Positions 23,140 to 38,400 of a DNA stretch of 64,000 nt are shown here, piece by piece. The stretch is from Paralichthys olivaceus (lineage: Eukaryota > Chordata > Actinopteri > Pleuronectiformes > Paralichthyidae). The stretch's first letter is position 1, and the number at the start of each line of letters is the position of its first letter. Where the stretch lies: NCBI RefSeq assembly GCF_024713975.1, contig NC_091093.1, positions 18,349,501 to 18,413,500 on the forward strand, read 5' to 3'. Made by a program: the position numbers and the translations under genes. The notes beneath the pieces are model-generated. The model had not been told where the DNA came from. It did no database searches and worked only from the letters and a program-made list of their open reading frames with translations.

Positions 23140-26100
23140 ATGGGAGAGACGGAGGAGGAGAGGGACAATGTGGGGAAGCAGTTTGAGAACTTTGTTCAGG
23201 CCTCGACCTGTAAAGGAACCCTTCAAGCCTTCAACGTCCTCTGCAGACAGGTGGACCTCGACCCTGCAGACAACCTCACCTTCTACAGCAGCCTGAAGGC
23301 AAAGGTCACCACCTGGAAGGCCAAGGCACTGTGGAGTAAGCTGGACAAGAGGATGTCACACAAAGAGTACCAGAGAGGCCAAGCCTGTGTGGGCACCAAG
23401 GTGAGTTCAATCTTATTTTTTACAGCTTTACTGTATAGAACAAAGAGTTATCCAGTCGTACGAAGGCCAGAGCTCATGGAAATGATTCACTTTTGGTATG
23501 AAGACATTGTTTTGATAAATTATGATAAATAGGTAATTCAACTCCGTTTACAAAGCCTTTTCAAAGACTTGTTATTTTTGTGTGGTCATGCAGCTGTTTT
23601 AACATCTGCTTGTTCTCATTCAAAGCAGTTAACAGCAGTTCTTCTAATTGAACAAACAACACACATCAGCCTTTTCACTACCTCCTGATTAGTTTTACAT
23701 CATACTTTATCTTAAAATGTCAACTCTCTTACTTGAGTTTTTGTTGTAACCACAGTAAAATCACAATAACCAACTCACAAAATAAAAGATAAACATGAGA
23801 ACTATGTTCTCCAAATTGTGTGTTCACTGCTTAAACATGTCTGTTAACATATACATGTATAAATATGCAAAATATCTTAAGGCTTTGTTCATACATCAGA
23901 AAGGCTGATGTCATGATTAAGGAAGTATCTGTTGTGACTTTACCTCACGTGGTTCCTATTTCATTTTTAAGTCATCTGAACTTTGTTCCTCCTGAACAAT
24001 ACAAAGCAGTTTTGTTCCGACTATATCAGGGTCATCACTTTAACCTCGTCCTGCCTGTCAACTACATTAACACTCAATCTGTCACTGCAGCAGCTCCAAA
24101 CAGACGGGACAGAAAATTGATTGATATGAATTAAAGACAATGGGCAGTCAGCCGCCCCCATCTCGAGTGTTTCACTGCACAGAGAAACAGCATCCCTCAG
24201 CAACTGTGATTATTTGGCCCCAGTTATATGGAGGGTGTGCTCGGCTCTTTATAGGCTCGTCCTAGCAGCTTGGAGACAGGCCCAGATTGTTATTAAAGTG
24301 TGTTTAAAATGCTTCAGTCTGGAGCACACTTTTACACGTTCCGTCTGATTTAAGCCAACACCAAAATAAGAAATGAGAAGTAAGGTAAATACTCTAAATG
24401 AGGTGTGACTCCAAAACTTCTGAGCCGAGTATTTTAGGTCAGATATCATAATTCTGACAGTCTGCATGGTTTGCCTTGTAAAAAAAAAAAAAAAAAAACT
24501 GGCACTGTGCACCGAACTCATAAACAGTGGTTTGCATTTAGTATTGAAACACTAAATTCAAGTGAATGTATGGGACTGTCTGTTTCTTTTACTTGCTCAC
24601 ACATGCACAGTATGAATTCAGTATGAAGCCTGTTTTAGTCACTCGCAGCACAGACAATCTGTTTCTACTTGATGACTAATTTATCCGATCCTCTGGAGAA
24701 CCAGGACGGACGACTCTCTTTAACAGTGACAGATGTGATATCACTCTGCACCTTGTCTTTATATTCCCGATGTAGCAACCGCCTTTAAAGGATGTGATGT
24801 CATCCACGTTTTATGGTCTGGCACATCTGGCTGCAGCGACACTGACACGGAAGTACAGTGTGTTTTTTTTTTTCTCATAAACTTTTACTGAGCTTGAAAT
24901 TTGCAAATGGATTTTTATTTAAATCTGTGATATGATGTTGTGAATCATCCTCAGCAGCACGTCATCAGAGCTCTGTCTCTCAATTCTGAGATTTTAACAC
25001 ACATTTCAATTCAATAAAAGAAGTGCATTAATATAATTTAAGATTTAGACTCTCATTTCAAGGGAAGAAAACCTCACCTGTATGAGACCTCCAGATTTAG
25101 TATGTTGTATACAAACACTCTGATTAGACCAACAAGTTTCAGAATCGATAATTACCATTTATTTATTGTGGTTTTTTGGTGCATCTCAAATTTGATGCTG
25201 TTTTATGTTAAATATGATAGAAAAGTAAATATACAGTATTTGAATCTTAGTTGTTCAAAACAAGCAACACGTTGACATCACATGGGCGGGAGATAGAGCG
25301 GGTTGTCCACTAACCAGAGGGTCGGTGACTTGATTCCAGACTCCTCCATTCTGTGTGCCAAAGTGTCCTTGAGCAAGACAATGAACCCCTAAATTGCCCC
25401 TGATGGCTGTGCAGGCTGTGTGTGAATGATATGTGATAGAGACAGTGCTGCACATAGATGCAATGAATGTGTGTGTGAATAGGTGAATGTGGCTTTTAGC
25501 AATTTGAGTGGTCATCATAACTAGAAAAGTGCTTTATGAATATAGGTGATTGGGCCATTTACTATATCCTGAGAGTTCATAGAGTAGTGCAGTCTATGTT
25601 TTCTAACATTTAATTCAAAATGCAGGGACAGTAAGAGCTCCTCCACTGAGTTGAAAAGGTTCATTAATAAAGCAGGGGGCAGACGTGAGAAGGGTGAGGT
25701 GGAGCTTGGATGAGAGCAAGGTCAGAGTTGGGAAGCTGAGAGGAAGTGCGCCTGTCCTGATTCAGCAAATGTGGAACGGGACCTCAGGAAAAGCCTCATA
25801 TCTGGAAAAATACACCAGTAAATGGACAGTACTAAAACAAATAAGCCAAATGTGCTAACGGCTGATAGACGGATGAAAAGAGTCACATGAAGTTTTAGAT
25901 ACATCCTGACAACCTCAGGCAACATACGATGACGACACCGATGCCCCTGGGGAGCTTAACCACAGTCTCAGAGAGCGAGAATATAGAATGACTAGAGCAC
26001 AGTCGTCTTTTTTAGGGTATGATTTGGGATTTTGTTTTGCTGACACTGGGCGCTCTGTAAACAGCAGCCAGTCTGTGTCTCACAGAACCGGCATGAGGGA

Positions 26101-26413
26101 AACCACTTCACCCTTTGGTGTTTTTCCAATTGGTGGATACAAAGGATGGCAGGAAGTGTGTCCTCCTGTGCAAATATGTGGCAGAAACCCTTGTCTGCAT
26201 ACTGTAGGGATTCCGACAACGTTTTGAATAAACGGTAGGGGAAGAAGTTAATGTTCTACTGTGGAAAGTGGAAGAAAAGTGTTTTCAGCACTAATTTGCT
26301 GAAGCTATCGAGACAAGAGACTGTCCAGCTTGTTGAGCACAGCGGGGGCGACCTTCAGAAGTGGTTTGGTCCGGGAGTAGATGTCAAAAGAATCAACATG
26401 CACACGCACGTTC

Positions 26414-26486
<73 letters not shown>

Positions 26487-29400
26487 CCTGTCTCTATGAC
26501 TTCAGAGGACATTATATTGACCTCCATTAAGTTCCATGAGACGAACCTTGACCAGTCTTAGTACTTGCCTAACACTTACCCTTAACCTAACCCTTAACTT
26601 TGACCTAACCCTAAACTTAAAACCTTGAACTGGATTTTTGTCCCCAGATGGAACCCAAGTCCCCCAAATGTGACAGTGTAAACAGATTTAGGTCAACATG
26701 AGTAGATAAATAAATAGATACTATTGATCTCGATGGAAATTTAGGAATGTGATACCTGGATCACACAAACACACACACACCAAAATGTCTCTTATCTGCT
26801 TAGATGAGAAAAAAAGAGAAAAGTTTGCCAGCACACACACATTAGTTCTTTTCTTTCATCTATCATTCACCAGGATGACTTCATGTTTGAGCCACACATT
26901 CTCAGACAGGCAGTGTAACCTCAATGACTTCATGCATTTTTGTGTGATGCATTTTGGCCGCTGCATGAATCACACCTTTGATATGGTTGTAATAACAGTC
27001 CAGGTTGGTGGAAGTTGTTCGTACATGTAAACTCTCTTCCTCGTCTTTTACTAACAAGCCTCACTCACGCAAAGGTGCTCTGGAGAAGTCTTCTCAAAAC
27101 CGAAGGGATCTTGATTGTCAGAGTCTCTGCCGCTGAAGTGTCCTTGAGTGAGACACTCGGGCTCTAAATGCTCCAGTGGTGCAGTAAAGTGCTGCTTCCC
27201 CCTCATGATCTATGCTCATTATATATTTCTCCCTGTTATGTTAATAAACAAGTGGTATGTGAATCATCTATCATCTCAGATTCCTCTGCAAGCTAATCAG
27301 CCTTCTGTTATTATTTCGTCAAAGATGTCACCACAGTGTAGCTCATTTTCTCTGAGGTCACCATGTCATCCCCTTTTATGTAGTGCCTTATCATCGGGGG
27401 AGGTCCCTGCGGCCTGCGGACAGCCATCGAGCTCGCTTTGATGGGCGCTAAAGTGGTGGTGATTGAGAAGAGAGACTCATTCTCCAGGAACAACGTGCTG
27501 CACCTTTGGCCCTACACCATCCAAGACCTGCGCGGCCTTGGAGCCAAAAAGTTCTATGGCAAATTCTGTGCCGGGGCCATTGACCACATCAGTAAGTATG
27601 TGATTTTACAGACACAAAACAGAAGGGTGCGTACCTCGGCCAAGTCCCCATAAATTTCAATTGTTTTTTCCATGAGAAATGTTCCTGGATTCGCCCCCTA
27701 ATCTGGATCCACACCAGAAGTGAGAGTACATAATGACAAATAATGATATATTCAGTTATTAGGCAAACTGTATTCACCCAGGTGTTAATTTTAATTTTAT
27801 CTGATCATTGATTCTTTTTAATCTGGGGAACATAGCATGAGAAAGAGCAAAGACAGAAGACAGCCTTTGAGCTTGGGGTTTGTTCTCGATGGTGTCAAGA
27901 CAACATAACACTAAACACAAAGTTTGGCAGCTGTTTTACACATGTATCTAAACATTAGTGTCTGTGTGTGTCTAACAGGCATTCAGCAGCTGCAGCTGAT
28001 CCTCCTGAAAGTTGCGCTCCTCGTCGCAGTGAAGTTTCACATCAACGTGGAGTTCGTCAAGCTGCTGGAGCCTCCAGAGGATCAGGAAAATGAAGGTCTT
28101 CATCCACACGTTCACTTCAGTTACATGTCCAAACAACAGATTAACAGCTCTTTTATATTCACCTACACTGACAGTTGTTTTATGACTTTGGTAACTGTAC
28201 AACTGGAACGTTTAGTAGGACAAAGCTGAGAAGTTTAATAATGTTTAAAGCTTGATATAACCATCAGGCTGCATCTGTCAGTTTGTTAAAAAGAGGGTGT
28301 GTGGCTGAGGAGCTATATTTACTTTCTTACTCCGACAGCCTTGGCTGTGCCTCCAGGCCGGTCAGGCAGCAAAAGACTTCTCACCCTGCAGCATTTCATT
28401 TCCTTGACATCAACAAATAAACACAACATAAATATTGGCACTGAGCTGGTCTTTATCAAATTTAGATCAGAGGAGGTCTGGAGGTTAGATAACCAGTGTG
28501 GGTGGTATGGCTAAAAATGATGTCAAGATAAACCATTCCTATCAGTCGATATTTACATTTATCATAATTTACATTCACATAATCAGTGAATGAACATTCT
28601 TTCTCTTGTATAAAGTCATGATGACTTTTTTTCTGGTGCAGTAAATCAACTTAGATGACATTTGAAAACTTTATTTTAAATATCATGTTCCCATTTAGTT
28701 TGAAAAGGTTCTGTAACTTGCATGATGACCCTCTGATCACAAGACCCACATTGAGCTATAAACCCTCAAGATAGAGAATGATTTGAACGCCGTTGTCATG
28801 CGCCTTCTCTCCTTATGTTATATCAATACACTGATAACAACGAGTGCTTAATCTAAATTTAGACGTAGGCTTAGCACCACTTTTCTGCTGTGACGGACTT
28901 AGCCCCCGAGCCCTTGACATCATGGAATGCATTTTCCACATGGTGATATTACACAACAAGCTGCCAGGCAGTGTTGCAGTGCTGGTCTCACATCTCCTCA
29001 GCACCAGACACTTAAAATGGCTAATGTTGTTTCATGTTAAATAAATCATACAGTTTTATTTGGACAACAATACACATTGATGCTCTGCAGGCAGTCACAG
29101 TGGTTTATACAGATATGAAGCAGCCGTCAAGTTAATAGCAGCTTCTCTATTTTGTTTTCATGCATCACAGACACGTATTATCTGGTGTTTTTTTTAAAAT
29201 ATGTCTTGAATAGCCATATTTGTCCTGGTTGCACTTGCGTCACAGTAAGAGCAGTCTTACTGAAAAATGGCAACGTAGCAACCCAAAACAGCAACAGTGC
29301 TACAGTGTGTTTAGTCATTCTTCCCATTTATTATCTCTACGTGGACAAATTTAGCCCTGCATGAACCTGGCAGGTGGCTGAGTGGTCCTGGATGGAGAGA

Positions 29401-32400
29401 TGTTATGATGGAGACTGTTGAAGTGTCCTTGAGCAAAACACCAACCCTTTATCTGCTGACATTCCACATTCCACACATTCCACGTTGGGTAGGTGGGTGA
29501 GGGATTTCGACTCTCACTCTCTCTCTCTCTGTCCCCCTCTCTCTCAGGGATTGGATGGAGGGCTGCAATACGACCTGCTGATCACCCTGTGGCTAACTTT
29601 GACTTTGATGTCATTGTGGGGGCTGACGGACGCAGGAATACTCTGGAAGGTGAGAAGACGGCAAACAAAAGATATGAACAGTAGAGAGGCCTCAAGGATA
29701 TACTGTCCAAAGAATAAAGGAAGAAGGCTGAGGCTAATGTTACCCTCACACTGCACAGGGTTAAGACATGTTGTCAGTATGTTTGACATGCTTTTGAATA
29801 ACAGAAGCTTGTAACCATCCATCCATCCATCGTTTTATTTTCTAGTACATTGTCTAACTCAAAGGCTGCATAATTCTCCGCCAAGGCCCAACAGTCCACT
29901 TATGAAACCACATTTAAATTTACTACATCCTGATTTGTATTTGGATCTGCACCAAATTTCAAACAACCAGTTCATCTGTTTGCTTTATTGTTAAAATCTG
30001 AGGCATCATGTGGAACATAGTCATTTTGAAGTGGTCAGGCAAGTCAGATCCTTTGACTGTCACTGGATCCTCAACCTGTGCTGCGTTGTCTCTGTTGTGC
30101 AGCTATAAATTCAACTCACTTTCTGTAAATGTACACTGGTTTGAGGCCATTGATCTCTCCCAGTGGGAAAGGTAACACATGAAACCAATAAGAGTGGTGT
30201 ACATAAATAGAGCAGAGCTGGGAGCTCAGTGCAGCAGCTGAAACATGCATGTTGGACTCTCTCCATCTCTGTGTCTCACTGTTTCGGTCACTCCCCTAAA
30301 AATGCTGTCATCTAACAACCAATTCACTTCAGATGCTTTTTCCTAAAAAGGGCATTTTTGGGGCTGGACAAGACGTCTAGCTCATTCTCGAATTATGAAG
30401 ATGCCTAGGGGAAATGATTTCCCCCTGCAGTCGGTGTAATTTTATGACATAGCTGCAGTAACACAGAGTTAAATACAATCACATTTGCACTTTGTTGACT
30501 GTTGCAGCCTTTGGTAAAAAAGCTATGAAATGAAAAAAGGGGGAAATGTCTTCCCATGATTGACTTTTTAGTGAGTCTCTTCAGTGCTTTGTTCACTTGG
30601 TGTCATCTTAGAGTATTAGTTTTGTTGAGGACATAAAGGGAATATTTAGAGAATCTTTGAATTAATTTCCTGCGTCTCTTTTTTCTGTTTCAAAATAGCT
30701 GAACATCAGAAGCGCTATTCAGCCTCTTATTTTTTTCTGTTTGGATTAAGCTTCAGATTTAATGGTATTAAAGTTTTACAAGCCGTCTTTTACTGCTACA
30801 CTTGCAGTTCTGGTGGTTAATTAAGCTAATTGTATTTAACTTTGATGTCAGCATTTAATTCTGGTCCGTCTTACAATCTAGGGCTTTTGTTTTCTTGGCT
30901 GTATGAAGGCTCACCTTAGAGAGCCTCCTCTAACCCTAACTAATAACTTCCTTGTAATTTTGGTTTAAGCCCAGATTTCCTTTGACAAGTCGACAGGACT
31001 GTTTTGCTTGGGAAAAGAGACATCCCTTCTTCTTTAGTGTTTGTCTGTTTCATTCTCTCTCTTCACATGTCTTTTTTTGTCCCAGGTTTCAAAAGGAAGG
31101 AGTTCAGGGGTAAACTGGCAATCGCCATCACAGCTAACTTCATCAACAGGAATACCACAGCAGAGGCCAAAGTCGAGGAGATCAGCGGCGTGGCCTTCAT
31201 CTTCAACCAGAAGTTCTTTCTTGACCTCAAAGAAGAGACAGGTAAGAAACAATCAGAAGCATCTGAGACCAATGGGATGTCTCCTTGTTTATAACCATAT
31301 TGAAAACACATCTTTTCTTGCAGGTATCGATCTGGAGAACATTGTGTACTACAGGGACAACACACATTACTTTGTCATGACTGCCAAGAAACAGAGTCTG
31401 CTGGACAAGGGAGTTGTCATTAACGTAAGCTCAAGATAATATATTATTCAATTTTCCATATCTGAAATAATCAAAATTATTGTGAACATTTCTGTGTTCA
31501 TCATGTGTGTGATTTCACACATTTTAATATCAAGTAGGGCTTCTGTGTGACATGTGTGCGTCATCACTAAAAACTCTAAGAAACTAATCTGTCAGAAATG
31601 CTAAACTCAGACTTACTCTGTGAGAACTTTCCCTCTCTAACTATCACGTCTGTGTTCCACAGGATTACATAGACACCCAAATGCTGCTGAGCAGTGAGAA
31701 TGTCAACCAGGAAGCTCTTCTGTGCTACGCCCGAGAGGCTGCTGATTTTGGCACCAACTACCAACTTCCTACGCTGGATTTTGCCATTAACCACTGCGGG
31801 CAGCCAGACGTGGCGATGTTTGACTTTACAAGCATGTATGCCTCAGAGAACGCTGCTCTGGTCAGGGAGCGATTCGGACACCAGCTGCTGGTAGCGCTGG
31901 TTGGCGACAGTCTCGTAGAGGTAAGAGCGTTTGGGAGGTGGCAGGATTTTTAGGCAACAATTTCTTTTAAATACTTTGAAGTAACATAATTACATTCATG
32001 TATTTGTTATGTGTTCTTGTGCAGCCCTTCTGGCCGATGGGGACAGGTTGTGCCAGAGGCTTCCTGGCTGCCTTTGACTCAGCGTGGATGGTAAAGAGCT
32101 GGGCTCAGGGTCAGACAGCCCTAGAGGTGCTGGCAGAGAGGTACACAAACACATCTTAGTATTGTGTGTTAAGATGCTCACAGTGTCTATGTGCAGTGCT
32201 CATATCATATGCAATGTAAAAATGTCGTTATTTAAATAACGCCTGGTTTTCTGCTTTTCTGTAGAGAGAGTATTTACAGACTACTTCCTCAGACGACACC
32301 AGAAAACATTGCCAAAAACTTTGAACAATACACCATCGACCCTGGAACTCGATACCCCAACCTCAACTCCTCCTGTGTCAGACCTCACCAGGTGAGAGGG

Positions 32401-35400
32401 AGTTCCCACTCTGCCAGGAGCAGATATCTGTTGATGGGCCTCAGCTTAATGTTTAACAAATACATAATATACGCAACTTCTTGATTGTTATCTTTTCATT
32501 CCTTCTTCAGGTGCGTCACTTGTACATCAGTACAGAGCTGAATACCTGCTCTCTGGAGCGTGCTGCCACCATACGACGGCCTGTCAATCTCTCCAGGCGA
32601 GGTACGTTTGACAGGAACTGAGAGACGCCTGTGTTTGTGTGGGTGCATGTTGTTTTGCCTCTGCCCTGGTGACGTGTCCAGAGACATTTTGGTTTGGGTT
32701 TTTCCGTCCATCTCAATCTCTTGTACAAGATATGTCAGGAGCACCTGGAGGAAATTCCTTACATTTCTGCTCAAACATCCACTTTAATTTAAGATTGAAC
32801 TGGTTAGAATTTGGTGATCAAGGGTTCTCACTGTGACCTCGCAAAACACAAAGATTTCATATAAAGGTGTCTCACCAACACACTTCTCTGGCCATCTTTG
32901 AACTCAGGAACACAGTGATAGACTTTGACCACATTTCCTGTGTCTGACTCATTTCTAGATTATTCACAGAAAAGATCTGACTGGTTGATAGGGTTGCCTC
33001 TCCCTAACATTAACACTGTGGCCTACATCTCACCTTTAGTTTACCTTTGAACAGAAGTAGTAACCAGAATTAAACTAATTTAGAGAATAAGTTACAATCT
33101 GAGGTTTGTTTTTACATGTGTATTCACTGAGAGGAGGAAACACGGGGTTTTGGCAGGAAACGTCAGATACACAGATCTTGCTCTTCTCAGTGAGTCTGAT
33201 TTGATGGTTGGTGGGAATGTTGAACTGAGCTGTATGTTTTAGTGAAGTAACTTGACTCATTCGCCAAAGTCAGCACAGACATATAATACACACGTACAAC
33301 ATACCTCAACACTGGCTCCTGCCGTCTCTGTCATGACACAATATGTTATTTGAGGATTGTTTTATGGAAAAACATGTCTGTGAATGTTTCTTTTGTAGAG
33401 TCGGAGATCAGACCAGCAAGACTTCTTACCTGGTGCCAAAAACAAACAGAGGGCTACAGGAATGTGACGATCACAGACCTGACGTCTTCTTGGCAAAGTG
33501 GCCTCGCCCTCTGCGCCCTCATCCACAGGTTCAAACCTCAGCTGATGTACGTAGCTTTCTCCCATTAGATGATAACAGTATCTGATCAACATCTCTGGAT
33601 CTCTACATATATACATTCACATGGAGATACCAGTTTTTCATTGAGCTCTGTAGCCTCTTTGTAATGACCGGCTCTGAGGAGATTCATTTCTTATGGGTGT
33701 GTAAAAAATGCTAGGCATGAGAGCAAGACTTTGATGTGTATTTTATTTTTTTTCTGCTTTCTCTACCTCCTCCTTCTCACACTTACACAGCACTTGACCC
33801 TTTTTAGAGTTTTGATAGATGTTTTCAGAGTTAAAACATTGACACTTCACACGTATTTATCAGTTTTGTCCATAAGTTTAAACAACAGAATAAAATACTA
33901 CATGTTAAGTATTAGCATTAGCCTCCAAAATGTATTAGTTTTGCATAGAATTAAATTCTAAATTGTGTTGATGTGGATCTGTGAATGAAAACAACTCATG
34001 ATGCACTTTCAGGACAAAATCCTCCTTAAAGAGCAAAAAGTTTACCTCAGTTTCCACAGTTTAGAGTCAGACTACCCTGAACAGCATGGAATTATTCAGT
34101 GCATCTGTAGATTAGTGCATTTACAAATCTAATTATATCCTCTCACTCTTTAATTATTGCCTTCGTACCTCGCCACATGCCACTACAATTTCTTGTGGTC
34201 CCGAGTTTCCAAGAACCACTGGCATTTTCCGCTTTCCCTCCTCCATGTGCATGCCTGTCAGACTGCGGAGAGGGGAGCAGGTTCGTACAAATGAAAGAAA
34301 AAAGAAAAAGAGTGAGCCTCTGTAGCTGTAGAGTAGCAGCAAAGTTGTGTGTGCTGCTGCTAGGTTACTGCTCTCCTCTTTACATTATTACAGAATGTGA
34401 CTGCACACTGTCAGTGTAGGCAAATACGTAAAAGCTCTTTTCTCCCATTAGAGGTAATTTGCTGCCATTTTCTCCTGCAATTTAAGGGAGAAAGTTATTT
34501 GTCATTCCTTTGTGCTAACGTTCCCTGTATATGTCTGCCTATAAGGATAAATCATCATACACAATGAAACCTTATATAGACTGGCCCACTAACAGTCTTT
34601 TTTCATTCCCTTTTCTTCCGTCAGAGATTTTGATTCATTAAATGAAGAAGATCATACTGCAAACCTCCAGCTGGCTCTCGACATAAGTGAGCGGGAGTTC
34701 GGGATCCAATCGTTCACGTCTGTGAAGGACTTGAGTGCTGGTGAGGAGCTGGATAAAACCCGGATGATCACATACCTGTCCAAGTTCTACGAGCTCTTCC
34801 GTGGAACACCTCTACCTGCATCAGGTACTTGATTTGACTACTTTAAAATTATCTTATGTCCCAGTTTTTAACCTCAGACAACAAGGTACCGTCCTCTGAC
34901 ATTCAGCTGTAAATTTTAAGGCTATATTTTTATTGGCACCGTCCTCTTCACATATGTAGCAGCACCTTTTTCCCCACCATTCATATGTCTCTCCTAGTCC
35001 ATAGGAGCATAATGCATTGATATTATCTGACATTTATGGCTGTGCGTGGTGGGAAATGTGGAAACTCTATAACAGAATCATGTGTTACACTGCAGGGTCC
35101 AGAGCAGTAGATGAAAACAATGAGGAATATCCATCTAAGGAAGTCAGAAGTAAAAATAATGTCCTCAATATGGCAGTTCCTAGGAAACGGGTTCCAAAGG
35201 TAACTCCACACTTCCTGCCTTCCGTTTCCAGTTCAAGTGTGATTTATTTTATATAAATTCAGTGTTTTATTGGTTTGAAACTCCTCCTCTTGGACCTTGG
35301 ACACTCCATCTTACGTTATTTTCCTTGCATTTTATTTTCAGGATGAAAAGAGGTCAGACGGTACAGACCCTATTTACAAAAGGAGGCGAAAGTTCTGTTA

Positions 35401-38400
35401 TTTTGAGGAGGTTTGTTGATAAAACACTTTTAATTTGAAAAGTTTCCGATATGTTGGATTTGATATATTTACTCAAATCTGTTTCTGTCCGTCTTTAGGC
35501 AACCAATCTGTCCAGCAACAGCTCTTCAGTGCAAGAAGGGCGAGATCCTAAGGAAAATAAAGTGCGCTCAATTTCTACTCAGTTGCTTGCCAAATTTGAA
35601 AACAAACCCAGCCACGCTGTCCGCAGAACACAGGTAAAGACCAACATCTTGAAATCTTTCCTTTGCTACAAAACCCTTCTGTCATCTGTTTTCGATCTTT
35701 TCAGCTTTTTCTGTCTGTGTCTTTTATTAACTCTCTTCCAACATTTTCTGCAATAGTTTGATTGTGAGACTCTTGACCCGACTGAGAGTCTGCGCCTAAA
35801 ACTCAGGCCTGTGGTCCCAGACAAACCTTCTCCTGAGATACAGGTAGACAGGAGACGACATCTGAGACACCCAAACTGTACAAACCTGAGTTTTTATAGG
35901 CTAATTCTGTCCAAACAATCATAAAGATAGTACTTGAAAACACTCCCACTGAAAAAATACACGTTTTCTTCACATACCTCAAATACATGCTCACATATAA
36001 TTGACCTAGGTTTGGATATTTAACAGACCATACTGGTGGCTTTACATTCTTTATGTGCTGCTGCAGTTATCACCAGACACAAATGTGAGTTTTTTAATTG
36101 CAAAGCTCACATCTTAAATCCCACAGAGGTTATTTTATATAGCATGAACCAGGACCGGCAAATGGAAACTAACACAATATACGCTTACGTAATCTTTCCT
36201 CAATAATCTTGACAAACCAGACAAGAACCCTTCCTCATACTGCTGAAGTCAAAGCATTGTATTCATGAGCGAAGCATTTTGTGAGGTCATTCCCACAAGT
36301 CAAACAAAAGGCGAACACAAGTGTCAGGAAGCATAAAGATGATATGAATTACATTCAAATGTGGCTGTCGGCTGTTCAGGTCTCAGATTTCACACTGACC
36401 GTTCAGTTCTTGACTGCCCCAAGAAGAAAATATATCAAAAAATGGTTCCTGCTCGCAACTGCATTACCATGTGATGGTTACGTAACTTTGGCAAATCATA
36501 AAGCAGCCGGAGAATCCACTGTAATGGATCACCTATTCAAGTTGATATTCATGCTGCACTGGCATGACTTAACGCCTGCCAGGAGGCTAACAAATCAATC
36601 TAAAAACTTGCCCTATTGTTTGAAAATAGCTGGCAGCATATTAAAGTACTTGTAATTTACTTTTAATGGACGAAAACGTATAAAACCACCTGTATTGTTC
36701 TTTTAAATGATCTTCAGCAACTACAAACAAATTCTAGCTCTTCATGGTTTGTTGGCTTGATGAGGAATCAAACCCACCACTGCTCACGTGTGCACTGCTG
36801 TGTATGATCCCTTTCAGTTTGAATTTAGTATCAGAAAAGCAGCAAAGCAGTTAGTCCGCCTGCCACCAAAGACTCTACCCAAACCTCAGCTCCAGCTCCA
36901 GCCTCAGCATCCATTTTCCACAGTGAAGCTCAGACACGTTGATCAAACACACGCTGAGACAAAGCCCGAGCCTCAGCCAGACAGCGCAGACCCCCCTGCT
37001 TCTTCTTCTTCTTCTTCTTCCTCCTGCCACTCAGCCATCCATTTCATGTCAAGAGTCCTCCAGCGCCTCAGGGAGGTGGATGAACACGTCTCTGAGGTGA
37101 ACACTTTGTCCTCCGTCATATCTGCTTTCTCTTGTTTTTTTCTCTGTCGTCTTGCTAAAATGTCATGATTGCACGTTCTGATCTCCAAAAAGTCCCCTGA
37201 GTGAATGTTGATTATATATTATGGCCTGATTATACATTTAGGCTTGTGTAATGTGCAGTCAGATGGTGAAGTCAGCCCCTAATTATCCAGCCGGACAGAA
37301 ATGGAAAGAGCAGGCCTACAGAGCTGGCACAAGCTGAGGCACACACACAGTCGGATTATTGGCCAGTCTGAGTCCGTGTGGAGCCGGTCGGCCAGGGCTG
37401 CAGTCGCAAGATTACATCTGCATAGAAGATCTTTTGATTGTTCAGATTTGCCAAAAGCCTGCATGTTTGCACTGGCTCAGATCAGCACGCCAAAACCACT
37501 CACCTTATCAAGTCATGTAGTGTAGAACTGAGGTTTGTTGTTGAGAAATGGTCGTGTGTGTCCTTTCAAATGCACTTTCTCAGTATTTTCGAGTACAGAG
37601 GGCGCTATTGCTCAATAAACGTTCCATAGTTTTGCTTTTACACACGAGATACTGTACTGACAATAGTGATGCTTTGACTTAAATAGGTGAACTATTCCTT
37701 TCAGTTGCTGTATTATCAATGTGTAGAGAATCAGAGTCAAGACTTCACCATGTGATTTAATCACGCAGATATTTTCTGGCTGACGTGATGTTGTTGATGT
37801 TTCTGTGCCGCGACTCTGTGGCTGTCTAAGTTTTCTTTTCTCCTTTAGTATGAGTGACCACATCAAGTGGGGTGTGAAATTAATGTAATAAGGCAGCCTT
37901 CACTCCACACACTGACATTATTGTTCCGCTCCCAGCTATGCACACTTACCTGTCAAATCCTGCTTCTTATTGGGGAAGCAGAACAGAAAGGCCTTTCATC
38001 ATTTAACTGCAGAGAGCTTATTAAGTGGATATTAGAGAGCTCCACATTAGCTGGTGGGAGAATGTGTCTCACTGTGGTGCGGGGGCGAGGCTGATGGTTC
38101 TTCTTTTGTTCCTCCCTGCTCCGTGTCGTCCTGCAGAAAAAAGCTCAGACACAACAGACTAGAGAGTTTCACACAAAGAGCATAAAGGAGAAAGCCGTGC
38201 ATCTTAGGGGGATGTTCTCAGGAGACAGTTCTGCTGATCTCAAGGTGACTATCTCGAGCTTGACCTGTGACCCCCCCCCCACCCCGCCTCGCCTTGTGTT
38301 TTATACCTGCCACTCACAGCCCTCACAGCACTGTGTGTCACAAGTGTCGCATGCAACCATTTTTTTTTCCTATTTAGTTTGTCCTTTGTTAAACCATTTT

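Noticed and set aside
26570..26620. Possible interstitial telomere repeat (ccctaa-like units)
   Set aside because: The units are irregular (ccttaa, cctaacccttaac) and belong to a dispersed element beside a CA tract, not to perfect TTAGGG arrays.
36281..36655. 124-codon open frame in a mical2 intron
   Set aside because: It starts only from GTG, the first ATG is internal, it has no splice context, and the protein resembles nothing I know. Most likely chance.
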